Assembly (NCBI RefSeq): GCF_900113445.1
Contig: NZ_FOPJ01000004.1
Span: forward strand, 124,001-188,000
Source: Corynebacterium spheniscorum
GTDB lineage: Bacteria; Actinomycetota; Actinomycetes; Mycobacteriales; Mycobacteriaceae
Direction of reading: 5' to 3'
Length of the DNA: 64,000 nucleotides
The position numbers were made by a program, and so were the translations under genes. The stretch's first letter is position 1, and the number at the start of each line of letters is the position of its first letter. Shown here in pieces: positions 47,214 through 56,451 of this stretch. The notes beneath the pieces are model-generated. The model was not told where the DNA came from. It made no database searches and saw nothing but the letters and a program-made list of their open reading frames with translations.

Positions 47214-47428
47214 AGGTTGACGCAGGAATGCGTGGCGGAGCCGGGCTTTAGGGCGTGGACACTCGGCTTATGGCCCCATTGAGCACCCCTCATGTAGGTA
47301 ACCAATAGTGCGCTTGTACCACAGTTTTAGATGAACTATGTCACATATCTTTGCCTATCTTTGCTTTAGCTATGCTAACTCGAAAGTAGATGATCTTCAT
47401 CATCAAAACCGGAGGTCAGACAACTAAT

Positions 47429-47564
47429 GGTGCAATCTATGACAGAATAGCTCTATACTGTGGTCTAGCTCTCAGAGATCCATGCCACTGGTTTTCCAAT
47501 CTGATGGACAGTTTTCTCACCAGGTGGGACTCAGGGCAATTTTAGATTGTCTGAGAGTTGCACC
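47429..47564. mobile_element. MITE-like segment with imperfect terminal inverted repeats
   Basis: The left end, GGTGCAATCTATGACA, and the right end read inward, GGTGCAACTCTCAGACA, match with one gap. They bound 136 bp that is A/T-richer than the surroundings and has no open frame. No clean target duplication is seen. Confidence 0.35.
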
Positions 47565-47662
47565 ACAATGGAGCAAACGGTGTTCCCAATATCAGTTTTG
47601 ATTTATGTCAGATTTGGTGGCGAGAACACACAACCCCGTCCCTTGCTTGGGCACCCGCTCAT

Positions 47663-47683
47663 TAGGTGACAGACCCTCACCTA
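47663..47683. promoter_or_regulatory. Inverted repeat before the ABC importer
   Basis: TAGGTGA and TCACCTA are separated by 7 nt, 46 bp before the first start codon. A regulator site or a small hairpin is possible. Confidence 0.35.
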
Positions 47684-47729
47684 GGGCTTCCAAGCTCACC
47701 CCATCACTGACAAGGTGACAAACGAGCCT

Positions 47730-48713
47730 ATGATCAAGTACCTGGTGAAGAAGATCGCCGGCTGGACGCTGGTGATCTTCCTTTCCACAAACATCGCGTA
47801 CTGGTTAGCGGCGTTATTCCTGGATCCCACCTCGAATTACCGGGAACGACGCCCACCGCTGAGCGAAGAGCAGATCACCCAAATCCTGCAGCCGCTCAAC
47901 CTCTCCCCCACTGTGCCGCTGCATGAACGCTGGTGGAATTGGCTCACCGGCATTGTGCTGCACTGGGATTGGGGACGTTCACCTGTCGGTGATGCCGTCA
48001 ACGACCAAATCGCCTACCGCATCTTTGTTTCCGCGCAGCTGCTACTGCTGGCCACCATCCTTTCGGTGCTTGTGGGTGTTGGCCTGGGCATTTATACTGC
48101 CAGCCGGCAATACCAAAAAGGCGATCGCTTCTGGCAATTCGTCTCCATCATCACCATGAACCTGCACGTGGTGGTGGCCTCCCTGGGTGTGGTTGCTGTG
48201 GCACTGGCAATCAACCACGCCACCGGCAAGCACGTTTTCTACGTCACCGGTGCCGCTAACCCTGGGGTGGAAGGCTTCTTCCCCAAGCTGCTGGATATTG
48301 CGCAGCACCTAGCGCTTCCAACGATCTCCCTCTTGATTGTTAGCTATGCGGGCTATCACATGCTGCAGCGCACCTTATTGCTGGACAACCTCGGCGCTGA
48401 CTATGTGCGTACCGCCCGCGCTAAGGGCCTGACCCGCCAACAAGCAATCCGCAAGCACGCGCTGCGCACCTCCATCATCCCGGTGACCACCTCGGTGGCC
48501 TTCTCCATTCCCGGTATCTTCACCGGTGCGGTGATGACGGAGAAGATCTTCGCCTGGCGCGGCATGGGTGATTACTTCATCCAAGCCCTCGGCCGAAATG
48601 ACATCCACGGCACCGTTGCGGTGGCTGCTTTCGGTGCTTTCACCACCGCTATTGGTGCGGTGCTAGCTGATATCGCCATCGTCATTGTTGATCCGCGAGT
48701 GAGAGTGAATTAG
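47730..48713 (+). CDS. Peptide/nickel-type ABC transporter permease (DppB-like)
   Basis: 327 residues with six membrane helices. The inner-membrane component EAA-like loop is DYVRTARAKGLTRQQAIRKHALRTSIIPV near residue 225. The N-terminal signature of DppB/OppB permeases is present (IKYLVKKIAGWTLVIFLSTNIAYWLAALFLDP). ATG 47730 is preferred; GTG 47715 in frame has AAGGTG overlapping it. It is the first gene of a four-gene importer operon; the next permease starts 2 bp after its stop. Confidence 0.92.
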   Translation: MIKYLVKKIAGWTLVIFLSTNIAYWLAALFLDPTSNYRERRPPLSEEQITQILQPLNLSPTVPLHERWWNWLTGIVLHWDWGRSPVGDAVNDQIAYRIFVSAQLLLLATILSVLVGVGLGIYTASRQYQKGDRFWQFVSIITMNLHVVVASLGVVAVALAINHATGKHVFYVTGAANPGVEGFFPKLLDIAQHLALPTISLLIVSYAGYHMLQRTLLLDNLGADYVRTARAKGLTRQQAIRKHALRTSIIPVTTSVAFSIPGIFTGAVMTEKIFAWRGMGDYFIQALGRNDIHGTVAVAAFGAFTTAIGAVLADIAIVIVDPRVRVN

Positions 48714-48715
48714 CC

Positions 48716-49762
48716 ATGGCCGAAAACAAAGACCGCGCTAACCTCCACCGCCAAGACTTGGGCCGTAGCACCAGCGATGATGCCCTCATCGGTGCCCGTA
48801 TTCCCACCAATGACATGACGGTGACCTCCACTGCTACCGGGCAAACCGAAACCGCCTACCCAGCAGAAGCCGGGATCACCGAATCCCCAGAGCCCAACAC
48901 CAAGCAGTCGATTGGCCGCTTCACGCTGTATCGCCGCCGCTTCTTCCGTAACCGCATGGCGGTGGTGGGCTTGGGCATCTTCGTGCTCCTCGTGCTGGCC
49001 GCCATTATCGGCCCACACCTGGGCAAGTGGGCTTATGATGACCCGGACTTTTTGAACCTCTCCACCGCACCTTCGGCTGAGCACTGGTTTGGCACCAATG
49101 ACGTGGGCAATGATCTTTTTGCCCAAAGCATGCACGGCTTAGGGCGTTCCCTAATGATCGCAGTGAGCGTCTCCGTGGGAGTGTCGGTGCTCTCTGCTTT
49201 TATCGGTGCGGCTGCCGCACTTTGGGGTGGAACCGTGGAGAAGGTCATTTTGACCACCATCCACTTCTTGCTCGCTATCCCCTCCTTCCTGCTGATCGCC
49301 TTGCTGGTTGCTGATTCCGGCGGCGATTGGAAGCTGCTGATTGTGGTGCTGATTCTCTTCGGCTGGGTCTACCCCTCGCGTGTGATCTGGTCACTAGCGC
49401 TATCGGTCCGCGAAAACGACTATGTGCGTGCCGCCCGCTACATGGGTGTGAGCCGGATACGCACCATTTTCCGGCACATCCTGCCCAATATTGGTTCGCT
49501 GCTGATCATCCAATTCGCGCTCGGCGTGGTCTCCACGGTGATGAGCGAAACTGGCCTCTCCTTCCTGGGCTTGGGTGTGCAACTACCCGATGTGTCCCTA
49601 GGAACCCTGCTCTCGGTTGGTGCCAGCACCCTGGAATCTTCTTCCTGGCAATTCTGGTTCCCCGCCGGCATCCTCACCCTGCTCACCGTCTCTATGGCCT
49701 TCATCGCTGATGGTCTGCGTGACGCCCTCGACCCGAACTCCAAAGCAGGAGGCCAAGCATGA
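48716..49762 (+). CDS. Peptide/nickel-type ABC transporter permease (DppC-like)
   Basis: 348 residues. The cytoplasmic N-terminal part is about 75 residues long. The first helix follows the OppC hallmark FRNRMAVVGLGIFVLLVLAAIIGPHLGKW, and SAEHWFGTNDVGNDLFAQSMHGLGRSLMIA is the periplasmic-side motif. The EAA loop is DYVRAARYMGVSRIRTIFRHILPN and the family ending SFLGLGVQLPDVSLGTLLS is present. The stop overlaps the ATPase start by 4 nt (ATGA), so translation is coupled. Confidence 0.93.
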   Translation: MAENKDRANLHRQDLGRSTSDDALIGARIPTNDMTVTSTATGQTETAYPAEAGITESPEPNTKQSIGRFTLYRRRFFRNRMAVVGLGIFVLLVLAAIIGPHLGKWAYDDPDFLNLSTAPSAEHWFGTNDVGNDLFAQSMHGLGRSLMIAVSVSVGVSVLSAFIGAAAALWGGTVEKVILTTIHFLLAIPSFLLIALLVADSGGDWKLLIVVLILFGWVYPSRVIWSLALSVRENDYVRAARYMGVSRIRTIFRHILPNIGSLLIIQFALGVVSTVMSETGLSFLGLGVQLPDVSLGTLLSVGASTLESSSWQFWFPAGILTLLTVSMAFIADGLRDALDPNSKAGGQA

Positions 49763-51780
49763 TCACCCCCACCAACCTCCAGCCCGCGGGCAGCACCACC
49801 GACACTCTCGCCACCCCGGTGCTCCAGGTCAGCGATCTCACGGTCTCCTTCCCCTCCGAAGCCGGCCGCGTGAATGCTGTTCGTGGCGTGAACTTCGAAC
49901 TCTTCCCCGGCCGCACCCTAGGCATTGTGGGTGAATCCGGTTCCGGTAAATCCGTGACCTCCATGGCCGTGATGGGCCTTTTGCCTGGCTATGCCACCAT
50001 CAATGGCTCCGTAAAGCTCAATGGTGAGGAACTGCTGGGCAAATCCGATAATGAAATGTCGAAGATCCGTGGCAAAGACATTGGCATGATCTTCCAGGAT
50101 CCGCTTTCTGCCCTCACCCCGGTTTTCGATATCGGATCCCAAATCTCCGAAGCCATTTTGTGCCACCAAAAGGTCAGCCGCAGCCAAGCCTGGAAGCAGG
50201 CCGTGGAGCTGCTTGACCTGGTCGGCATCCCAGAACCCCAGCGCCGCGCCAAGGCCTTCCCCCACGAGTTCTCTGGCGGTATGCGTCAGCGAGCCGTGAT
50301 CGCCATGGCCATTGCCAATAATCCGCGCGTTTTGATCGCGGATGAGCCGACGACTGCTTTGGACGTGACCATCCAGGCACAGATCCTGGATGTTATTAAG
50401 CTCGCCCAAAAAGAAACCGGTGCTGCCACCATCATGATCACCCACGACATGGGCGTGGTTGCTGGTACCGCCGATGATGTGCTGGTGATGTATGCCGGGC
50501 GCCCGGTGGAACAATCCGATGTGGATTCCGTCTTCTATCACCCGCGCATGCCCTATACCGTGGGCCTTTTAGGATCCACCCCGCGCGTGGATATCGCCAC
50601 TGAGGAAGCCTTGGCACCCATCCAAGGCAACCCGCCGGTGCTGGTGGATCTACCACCCGGGTGCCCCTTTGCCCCACGCTGCCCCGTCGCGATCCATGAG
50701 TGCATCACCATGGAACCGAATCTGGAACCCGTACCGGATACCGGCGCGCATTTTGCTGCCTGCCATCGCTCCGGGGAAATCGAAGATGGTCGAATCAACG
50801 GCGAACAGATGTATGTCGCCCCGGAGATGCCCGAAGACCTCTTGGCGAAGGTGCCGCGCGAAGAGCGCCGCACTGTACTTGAGGTGCGCGACCTGAAGAA
50901 GGAATTCCCGCTGATTAAGGGCGCGGTGGTCAAACGCCGCGTGGGTACGGTGCATGCGGTCAATGGGTTGACCTTCGATGTGAAAGAAGGCGAATGCTTC
51001 GCCATCGTTGGTGAATCTGGTTGTGGTAAAACCACCACCTTGCTGCAGATCATGGACCTGAAACCCGAAGATGGCACCGTGATCTTGGATGGCAAGGATT
51101 CCAACTCGATGAGCGAATCCGAACGCCGCAAGGCACGCACCAAGATCCAGATGGTGTTCCAGGACCCCATGAGTTCCTTGAACCCGCGTCTGACCATCAA
51201 GGACATCATCGCCGAGCCGCTGCATTCCTTGGGGTATGAAGGCGATATTGATGCCCGCGTAGCCGAAATGATGGCGCTGGTTGGTTTGGATTCATCCCAG
51301 ATTGACCGCTTCCCCGGCCACTTCTCCGGTGGTCAACGTCAGCGCATTGGCTTGGCCCGCGCCCTAGCTACCAACCCGGATCTCATTGTGCTGGATGAAC
51401 CGGTCTCCGCCCTGGATGTGTCCATCCAGGCCGGCATGCTGAACCTCTTGGATGAGCTCAAGCGCAAACTCGGTTTGTCCTATCTCTTCGTCGCCCACGA
51501 CCTCTCGGTGATCCGCCACCTCTCCGATCGCGTGGCGGTGATGTATCGCGGCCAATTCGTGGAGCACGGCGATGTCAATGAGATTTTTGATAACCCGCAG
51601 CATCCCTACACCAGGGCATTGCTCTCCGCGATCCCGATTCCGGATCCCGAGATTGAGCGCCATCGCGAAAGGATCGCGCTGGATCAAACAGACTTGCCCG
51701 AACCTGTCATCTCTGATGAGGGGTCCGAGCTACGGCGGAAGCGTCCGGTATTCCGGCGAACCCGCAAAAACAAGGAGTAG
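49759..51780 (+). CDS. Fused dual ATPase of the peptide ABC importer (DppD-DppF-like)
   Basis: 673 residues with two complete ABC domains. Domain 1 (about 20-270) has Walker A GESGSGKS, signature FSGGMRQRAVIAMAIANNP and Walker B VLIADEPTTALDV. It ends in the oligopeptide-transporter C-terminal Cys motif CPFAPRCPVAIHEC. Domain 2 (about 370-620) has GESGCGKTTT, FSGGQRQRIGLARALATNP and LIVLDEPVSALDV, and lacks the Cys motif. The fusion replaces separate DppD and DppF subunits and is common in Actinobacteria. It powers uptake by the two upstream permeases. Confidence 0.95.
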   Translation: MITPTNLQPAGSTTDTLATPVLQVSDLTVSFPSEAGRVNAVRGVNFELFPGRTLGIVGESGSGKSVTSMAVMGLLPGYATINGSVKLNGEELLGKSDNEMSKIRGKDIGMIFQDPLSALTPVFDIGSQISEAILCHQKVSRSQAWKQAVELLDLVGIPEPQRRAKAFPHEFSGGMRQRAVIAMAIANNPRVLIADEPTTALDVTIQAQILDVIKLAQKETGAATIMITHDMGVVAGTADDVLVMYAGRPVEQSDVDSVFYHPRMPYTVGLLGSTPRVDIATEEALAPIQGNPPVLVDLPPGCPFAPRCPVAIHECITMEPNLEPVPDTGAHFAACHRSGEIEDGRINGEQMYVAPEMPEDLLAKVPREERRTVLEVRDLKKEFPLIKGAVVKRRVGTVHAVNGLTFDVKEGECFAIVGESGCGKTTTLLQIMDLKPEDGTVILDGKDSNSMSESERRKARTKIQMVFQDPMSSLNPRLTIKDIIAEPLHSLGYEGDIDARVAEMMALVGLDSSQIDRFPGHFSGGQRQRIGLARALATNPDLIVLDEPVSALDVSIQAGMLNLLDELKRKLGLSYLFVAHDLSVIRHLSDRVAVMYRGQFVEHGDVNEIFDNPQHPYTRALLSAIPIPDPEIERHRERIALDQTDLPEPVISDEGSELRRKRPVFRRTRKNKE

Positions 51781-51922
51781 GGCTTCGGCCTTCTCCTTCA
51801 CCCACAACTATCCACATCTCCTCTTATCCACCTACTCATCTTCCCCTCACCCCCGCGCTTCAAACACCACTAACCGGTGGTGTGCACCCTGCGGGAGAGA
51901 CGAACTCAAAGGAGAGTCCCCT

Positions 51923-53629
51923 ATGACGAACCCTAGCCTGCGCCGCAAGCTGATCGCTGTGCTTGCCGCCGGTAGCCTCGCCCTCACCGCTTGCGGTGGT
52001 GGCAACGATGACGCCGGCTCCAAGTCCTCCGACGCCAAGGGCGATTCCGGTAGCAGCTCGAGCGCCAGCCAAATTGCAGACTATAACCCCAAGGACCGCG
52101 ATCAGATCAAGGACGGCGGCGAGCTCACCCTCCCCATGTCCGAACTGACTGAGCAGGAAAATGTCTTCCACGCGGACATGACCCGCTACACCCGCGATAT
52201 ATGGGGAATGTACAACCCGGTGCTCAGCCTCTACACCCCTGAAGGTGAGTGGAGCGCGAATGACGACTACCTCACTGATGTGAAGGATGAGGTTAAGGAC
52301 GGCAAGACCGTCGTTACCTACACCATCAATGAGAAGGCCCAATACAACGACGGCACCCCGATCACCTGGAAGGACTTCGAGAACACCTGGAAGTACAACA
52401 ACGGTGAAATCGAAGAAGCCGTCCCGAACTCCTCTGAAGGCTATAGCCAGATTGAGTCCGTTGAGCAGGGCGATAATGAGCGCCAGGCCGTGGTGACCTA
52501 CAAGGGTGCCTTCCCCTGGTGGCAGACCAACTTCGATGTGCTGCTGCCTGTCCAGGTGGATTCCGTCGAGGCCTATAACACCGCTTATCTGAAGCAGCTG
52601 CGCCCTGAGTGGGGTGCTGGCCCCTTCACCGTTGGCGATGTGGACTTCAACTCCGGCACCGTCACCTTCGTGCGCAATGACAAGTGGTGGGGTGAGCCCG
52701 CCAAGCTGGATAAGATCACCTTCCGCCAGATGGAAGACCAGGCCAGCATCAACGCCTTCAAGGCTGGCGAAATTGATGCCACCGGTGTGAGCTCCAAGGA
52801 CCGCCTCGAAGCTGCGAAGAAGATGGGCGATAAGGCTGAGATCCGTACCGGCCAAGCTCCCTTCAACGCACTGATCGTCCTGAACTCCGCCTCGGAGTCC
52901 CTCAAGGACATCAAAGTCCGCAAGGCCGTCATGGAGAGTATCGACCGCAAGCAGCTTGCTGACATTCGCTTCAATGGCTTGGACTACAGCGAAGATGCCC
53001 CTGGCTCCTTCATCCTCTTCAGTAGCCAGAAGCACTACGAAGATAACTTCGGTTCTGTGGTGAAGTTCGATCCGGAGACCGCCAAGAAGGACCTGGAAGA
53101 TGCCGGTTATAGCGCTGGCTCTGATGGCATCATGGAAAAGGACGGCCAGAAGCTGAGCCTGAACTATGTGGTCATCGGTGAGAACCCGGTCATCAAGGCC
53201 ATGGCTTCGGCTACCCAGAAGATGCTGAAGGATGTTGGTATCAATGTTGAAATCCAGCAGCGTCCTTCCTCTGACTTCTCCAAGGTCATCAAGGAGAAGC
53301 AATTCGATATCTTCCCGATGGGCTTCAGCGCCTCTGACCCCTTCGGCGCGACCTCCTTCGGCCAGATCTATGCCTCTGACTCCACCCTGAATAAGTCCGG
53401 CACCGGCTCCGAGGAATTCGACAAGAAGATTGACGAAGTCCGCCAGATGGCTGATGGTGACGAACAGCTCAAGCGCATCAATGAGCTGGAGAAGGAAGCC
53501 TTCGGCTTCTACGGCATCATGCCTACCCTCAATGGCCCGGCCATCACTGCTGTGAAGCCCGGCCTGGCCAACTACGGCCCGAAGATGTTCGGCCAGATCA
53601 AGATTGAAAACATCGGCTGGGAGAAGTAA
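51923..53629 (+). CDS. ABC importer solute-binding lipoprotein, family 5
   Basis: 568 residues: signal peptide with lipobox LTAC (Cys24), a Gly/Ser/Asp linker, then the family 5 (DppA/OppA) fold. Evidence is the DDYLTDVKDEVKDGKTVVTYTINEKAQYNDGTPITWKDFENTW segment near residue 115 and VRKAVMESIDRKQLADI near 330. The C-terminal part has FGQIYASDSTLNKSGTGSEEFD. AAAGGAGAG precedes ATG 51923. The gene follows the ATPase by 142 bp, so it may also have its own promoter for higher expression. The ligand is unknown; peptides are likely. Confidence 0.94.
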   Translation: MTNPSLRRKLIAVLAAGSLALTACGGGNDDAGSKSSDAKGDSGSSSSASQIADYNPKDRDQIKDGGELTLPMSELTEQENVFHADMTRYTRDIWGMYNPVLSLYTPEGEWSANDDYLTDVKDEVKDGKTVVTYTINEKAQYNDGTPITWKDFENTWKYNNGEIEEAVPNSSEGYSQIESVEQGDNERQAVVTYKGAFPWWQTNFDVLLPVQVDSVEAYNTAYLKQLRPEWGAGPFTVGDVDFNSGTVTFVRNDKWWGEPAKLDKITFRQMEDQASINAFKAGEIDATGVSSKDRLEAAKKMGDKAEIRTGQAPFNALIVLNSASESLKDIKVRKAVMESIDRKQLADIRFNGLDYSEDAPGSFILFSSQKHYEDNFGSVVKFDPETAKKDLEDAGYSAGSDGIMEKDGQKLSLNYVVIGENPVIKAMASATQKMLKDVGINVEIQQRPSSDFSKVIKEKQFDIFPMGFSASDPFGATSFGQIYASDSTLNKSGTGSEEFDKKIDEVRQMADGDEQLKRINELEKEAFGFYGIMPTLNGPAITAVKPGLANYGPKMFGQIKIENIGWEK

Positions 53630-53656
53630 TCACTAACTCTCTACCCCGCTGATTCT

Positions 53657-53702
53657 CCCCCTGTTGTGCTCCACTGAGAGCACAACAGGGGGTTTCTTTT
53701 TC
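53657..53702 (+). terminator. Terminator of the peptide importer operon
   Basis: CCCCCTGTTGTGCT pairs with AGCACAACAGGGGG across 7 nt, followed by TTTCTTTTT. Very stable. Confidence 0.95.
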
Positions 53703-53736
53703 TCGCGGCTTGCGGCTCACCTAAAGATTTTTGTTT

Positions 53737-53742
53737 TAGGCT
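53737..53742 (+). promoter_or_regulatory. -10 box of the 523-aa protein gene (leaderless)
   Basis: TAGGCT lies 7 nt before ATG 53750. Confidence 0.5.
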
Positions 53743-53749
53743 AGTGGCC

Positions 53750-55321
53750 ATGCATGTTCCCCCACCCCAAAATATTGCTGAGATTGCAGCAGATGGTGCG
53801 CTAACCCAAGCGCTCATTGATGTTGAGTTTGAGCAGCGCTTCGGCAGCATTATCAGCGCTGAGGCACTCCCTGATCGCGATGCACCAGTACTTTTTGGGA
53901 GCAATGGGAACACCCTTCCCGAACGCTGCTTGGTGCGCATGCAGCTTAAACACGGCGAACACCGAAGTGCAGGCAGCTATGACAATTCGGTATTAGAACG
54001 CCGCGGGCAGATCCTCGGTGATATCGGCCCCGATGGTTTAAGTTTCCAATGGAACCCCGCCACCCGCGGGATGATGGGCGCCTTTGATATCCCCGAACTT
54101 TATGGCAACCAAGCGCTTTCCCCATTATTGGTTCAAGCGGCGCGAACCTTAACCGGCAATACGGTGGTGGTATGGACACGTTGGTTAGATGGGGTGGCAC
54201 AAAACCGCAATGTTTTAGTAGCCCTGGAGCTTCTAGAAACCGATGCCCCACTGCTGGAACGCCCCGGGCTACCGCATTTTGAGCAAGCTTTAACCGCTGC
54301 CGCGGCCCGCGTGAGTTATCTCAAGGACATCCACGAACCGGGAACCGCCCCGGCACAACTGATGTGGCGCAGCATTATTGGCCTGGTTGCTTCCCTGGGG
54401 ATCTCGGTACGGATCCAAGAAGCAAGCGCAGATAACGCTGCTCGCATAGGCGGCGTGGCAGCCTTAGGAGTCGCTGAAGACACCCGGGTGGAGCTCACGC
54501 GTTATGAGTTCAACCTCGGCTACGCGTTGGAAGTACGCGAAGAATCCCCCTTGGGAGATTCCGGGCTGCTGCGCTCGAACATTGTGCGGGTACTTAATAA
54601 CCAGGAGGCAGAACCCATTGGGATAGCCGGTGTGGTCGCTGATGCCTGGCTGAACTCCACCGAACATCAACTATTGCTCGATGGGCGCTTCCCCGAAACG
54701 CAGTTACATCTGACGCATAAGCATCCATCGGGTGCTTATGGAGCGATGCTCTATCCCGCCCAGGTTGCGGTGGAGGCGACCATTGTGGCCTTTATTGAAG
54801 GGGAATCCTGGGTGTGGGCACATGCCCATCCGCTATTAAATAGCGCGAGCGCGCAAACCATTAAAAGATTTGGTTTAGACCACGGCATGGTGGATTTGGT
54901 TCGCCAAAGGATGCCCTTGGAGTATGCCCAACGCATGCGTCTTTTAGAGGCCGCTAAACCTATTACTGGGATCTGGTCGCATACCAGCACCACAGTCTCG
55001 CTCCCGGATGGCAGCACACGCACCGCCCTGGTACTGATCAAGCACCAGCTTTTGGAGCTACCACCGTTAAGCACAGCTGCGGCTAAAGCCACCCTGGATC
55101 GCGCAGTGCCGCAGGTTATTGAGGGCTTTTTGCCGCGGGCATTAAGGGCCTATGCGCGGGCGCGGCGCATTCGGGTCAGCCAATCGCGGGTGGTGGATAC
55201 CCAATGGCGCCTCGAGCTTGGTGCCGCACCCGCAGGGCCTCAGCTGCCGGTTGATTCCTTTGTGCCAGTGGAATTAAGCCGTGATGAGCGCACTCAGGCC
55301 CCGCGTTTCCTAGTGTTCTAG
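53750..55321 (+). CDS. Protein of unknown function, two-part, 523 aa
   Basis: I do not recognise this family with certainty. The first 200 residues have the segment GPDGLSFQWNPATRGMMGAFDIPELYGNQALSPLLVQAARTL, which resembles DUF6882-type stress/surface-associated proteins of Actinobacteria. The second half includes LYPAQVAVEATIVAFIEGESWVWAHAHPLLN, a similar block, so the protein may be an internal duplication. No signal peptide, membrane helix or nucleotide motif is seen. ATG 53750 is 7 nt after TAGGCT, a leaderless start (GTG 53744 precedes it). It overlaps the convergent acyl-CoA hydrolase gene by 12 bp. Confidence 0.6.
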   Translation: MHVPPPQNIAEIAADGALTQALIDVEFEQRFGSIISAEALPDRDAPVLFGSNGNTLPERCLVRMQLKHGEHRSAGSYDNSVLERRGQILGDIGPDGLSFQWNPATRGMMGAFDIPELYGNQALSPLLVQAARTLTGNTVVVWTRWLDGVAQNRNVLVALELLETDAPLLERPGLPHFEQALTAAAARVSYLKDIHEPGTAPAQLMWRSIIGLVASLGISVRIQEASADNAARIGGVAALGVAEDTRVELTRYEFNLGYALEVREESPLGDSGLLRSNIVRVLNNQEAEPIGIAGVVADAWLNSTEHQLLLDGRFPETQLHLTHKHPSGAYGAMLYPAQVAVEATIVAFIEGESWVWAHAHPLLNSASAQTIKRFGLDHGMVDLVRQRMPLEYAQRMRLLEAAKPITGIWSHTSTTVSLPDGSTRTALVLIKHQLLELPPLSTAAAKATLDRAVPQVIEGFLPRALRAYARARRIRVSQSRVVDTQWRLELGAAPAGPQLPVDSFVPVELSRDERTQAPRFLVF

Positions 55322-56347
55322 GGCATCACGATAAGGCTGTGGGTCCACCTCTGCCGTACTGGTGGGCTCGAAGGTGGCGTTGCGATCCTTATCCACCAAC
55401 ACGGCGCGCACCCCTTCAACGAAGTTGGGGTGCTGATAAGCCATGGTGCCAACCGCTAGCTCGTTGTCGAGGGCTTCGCGAACACTCTGGACATGCTGGT
55501 TAGCGTTATAGACTTCCGCTGCTGCCACCAAGGAGGTGGGACATGCTGGGGCGATGAGCTCCTGGATGAAGTCATAGAACTCACTGCCCTGGTGCTTGTC
55601 AATAGCGGAAGCGATCTTGTCCCAGGAGCTTTCTCCAAAGCACTCTTCGATTTCCTCGATATAGCGCTTGATGGTGGAGCCTTCGCAATCCAGATCAGTT
55701 GCGTATTCCGCTAGGGCTTCCTCCACGCCCTTGGCGATAATGGCTTCGCGGAGTTCATCGGCTTTCTCGCTAGGCACAAAGTGGGTGGCCAGGCCAGTCC
55801 AGATCATGTCTTCTGGCTTGAGGTGGTAGCCAGCTAAACCAATGAAGGCAGCCACCGCGGGGGAAGCTTGACCGCGCTTGCCGACCATGCGTTGAGTCAT
55901 GTAGGTAACGCCCACATCGGGGATATAACCAATGGCCATTTCCGGCATAGCGGCAAAGGCTTTGTCCGTGATGATGCGGTGCGAACCATGCGCCGATACC
56001 CCGAGGCCACCACCCATGGCGACGCCATCAATGAGCGCAATATAGGGCTTGGGGTAGGTGGCGATGGCGTTGTTCATGGCGTATTCATCAACGAAGAAGC
56101 GGCGTACCTCATCGTCTTTGCCTTCCAAGAGCCGCTCGCGGGCGGTGCGCACATCACCGCCGGCACAGAAGCCGCGCTCTGGGGCGTAGATGAGCACCTG
56201 CTCTACCTCATCATTATCGCGCCACTGATCCAGCGCCTGATGGATCCCGTCGATCATCTCTTGGTTCAGGGAGTTCAGTGCGCGGGGTCGGTTCAATTCC
56301 AGCACACCGGTATTGTTCTGGATGGAGGCGTTCACAAGTTCAGTCAT
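55310..56347 (-). CDS. Enoyl-CoA hydratase/isomerase family, 3-hydroxyisobutyryl-CoA hydrolase-like
   Basis: 345 residues of crotonase fold. Oxyanion-hole glycines are in ERGFCAGGDVRTA (near residue 60) and DGVAMGGGLGVSAHGSHRIITD (near residue 110). The hydrolase signature MPEMAIGYIPDVGVTYMTQR (catalytic Glu/Asp) follows. The C-terminal domain with EVYNANQHVQSVREALDNELAV is specific to HIBYL-CoA hydrolases rather than short hydratases. The role would be release of 3-hydroxyisobutyrate in valine breakdown. No other valine genes lie nearby, so substrate assignment is tentative. Confidence 0.82.
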   Translation of the reverse strand: MTELVNASIQNNTGVLELNRPRALNSLNQEMIDGIHQALDQWRDNDEVEQVLIYAPERGFCAGGDVRTARERLLEGKDDEVRRFFVDEYAMNNAIATYPKPYIALIDGVAMGGGLGVSAHGSHRIITDKAFAAMPEMAIGYIPDVGVTYMTQRMVGKRGQASPAVAAFIGLAGYHLKPEDMIWTGLATHFVPSEKADELREAIIAKGVEEALAEYATDLDCEGSTIKRYIEEIEECFGESSWDKIASAIDKHQGSEFYDFIQELIAPACPTSLVAAAEVYNANQHVQSVREALDNELAVGTMAYQHPNFVEGVRAVLVDKDRNATFEPTSTAEVDPQPYRDALEH

Positions 56348-56451
56348 GCGCCCCAGTGTTGCACATCACATGCCCTGCTGTCAGCCCCTTAGGTTGCTTA
56401 AGTTGATTAGCCTGCATGTTTTCGCCGCAGAAAGGACCCACCCGCACCACT

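Larger units (their letters stand above)
46975..47729. other. Accessory gap upstream of the peptide ABC importer
   Basis: 755 bp holding the prfC terminator, a LysR-like fragment, the inverted-repeat segment and an inverted repeat TAGGTGA/TCACCTA at 47663-47683. The latter may be an operator or leader hairpin of the importer. No intact gene is visible. Confidence 0.5.

Noticed and set aside
51860..53302. 480-codon minus-strand frame over the solute-binding protein
   Set aside because: Antisense shadow of the solute-binding protein; no motif or ribosome site.
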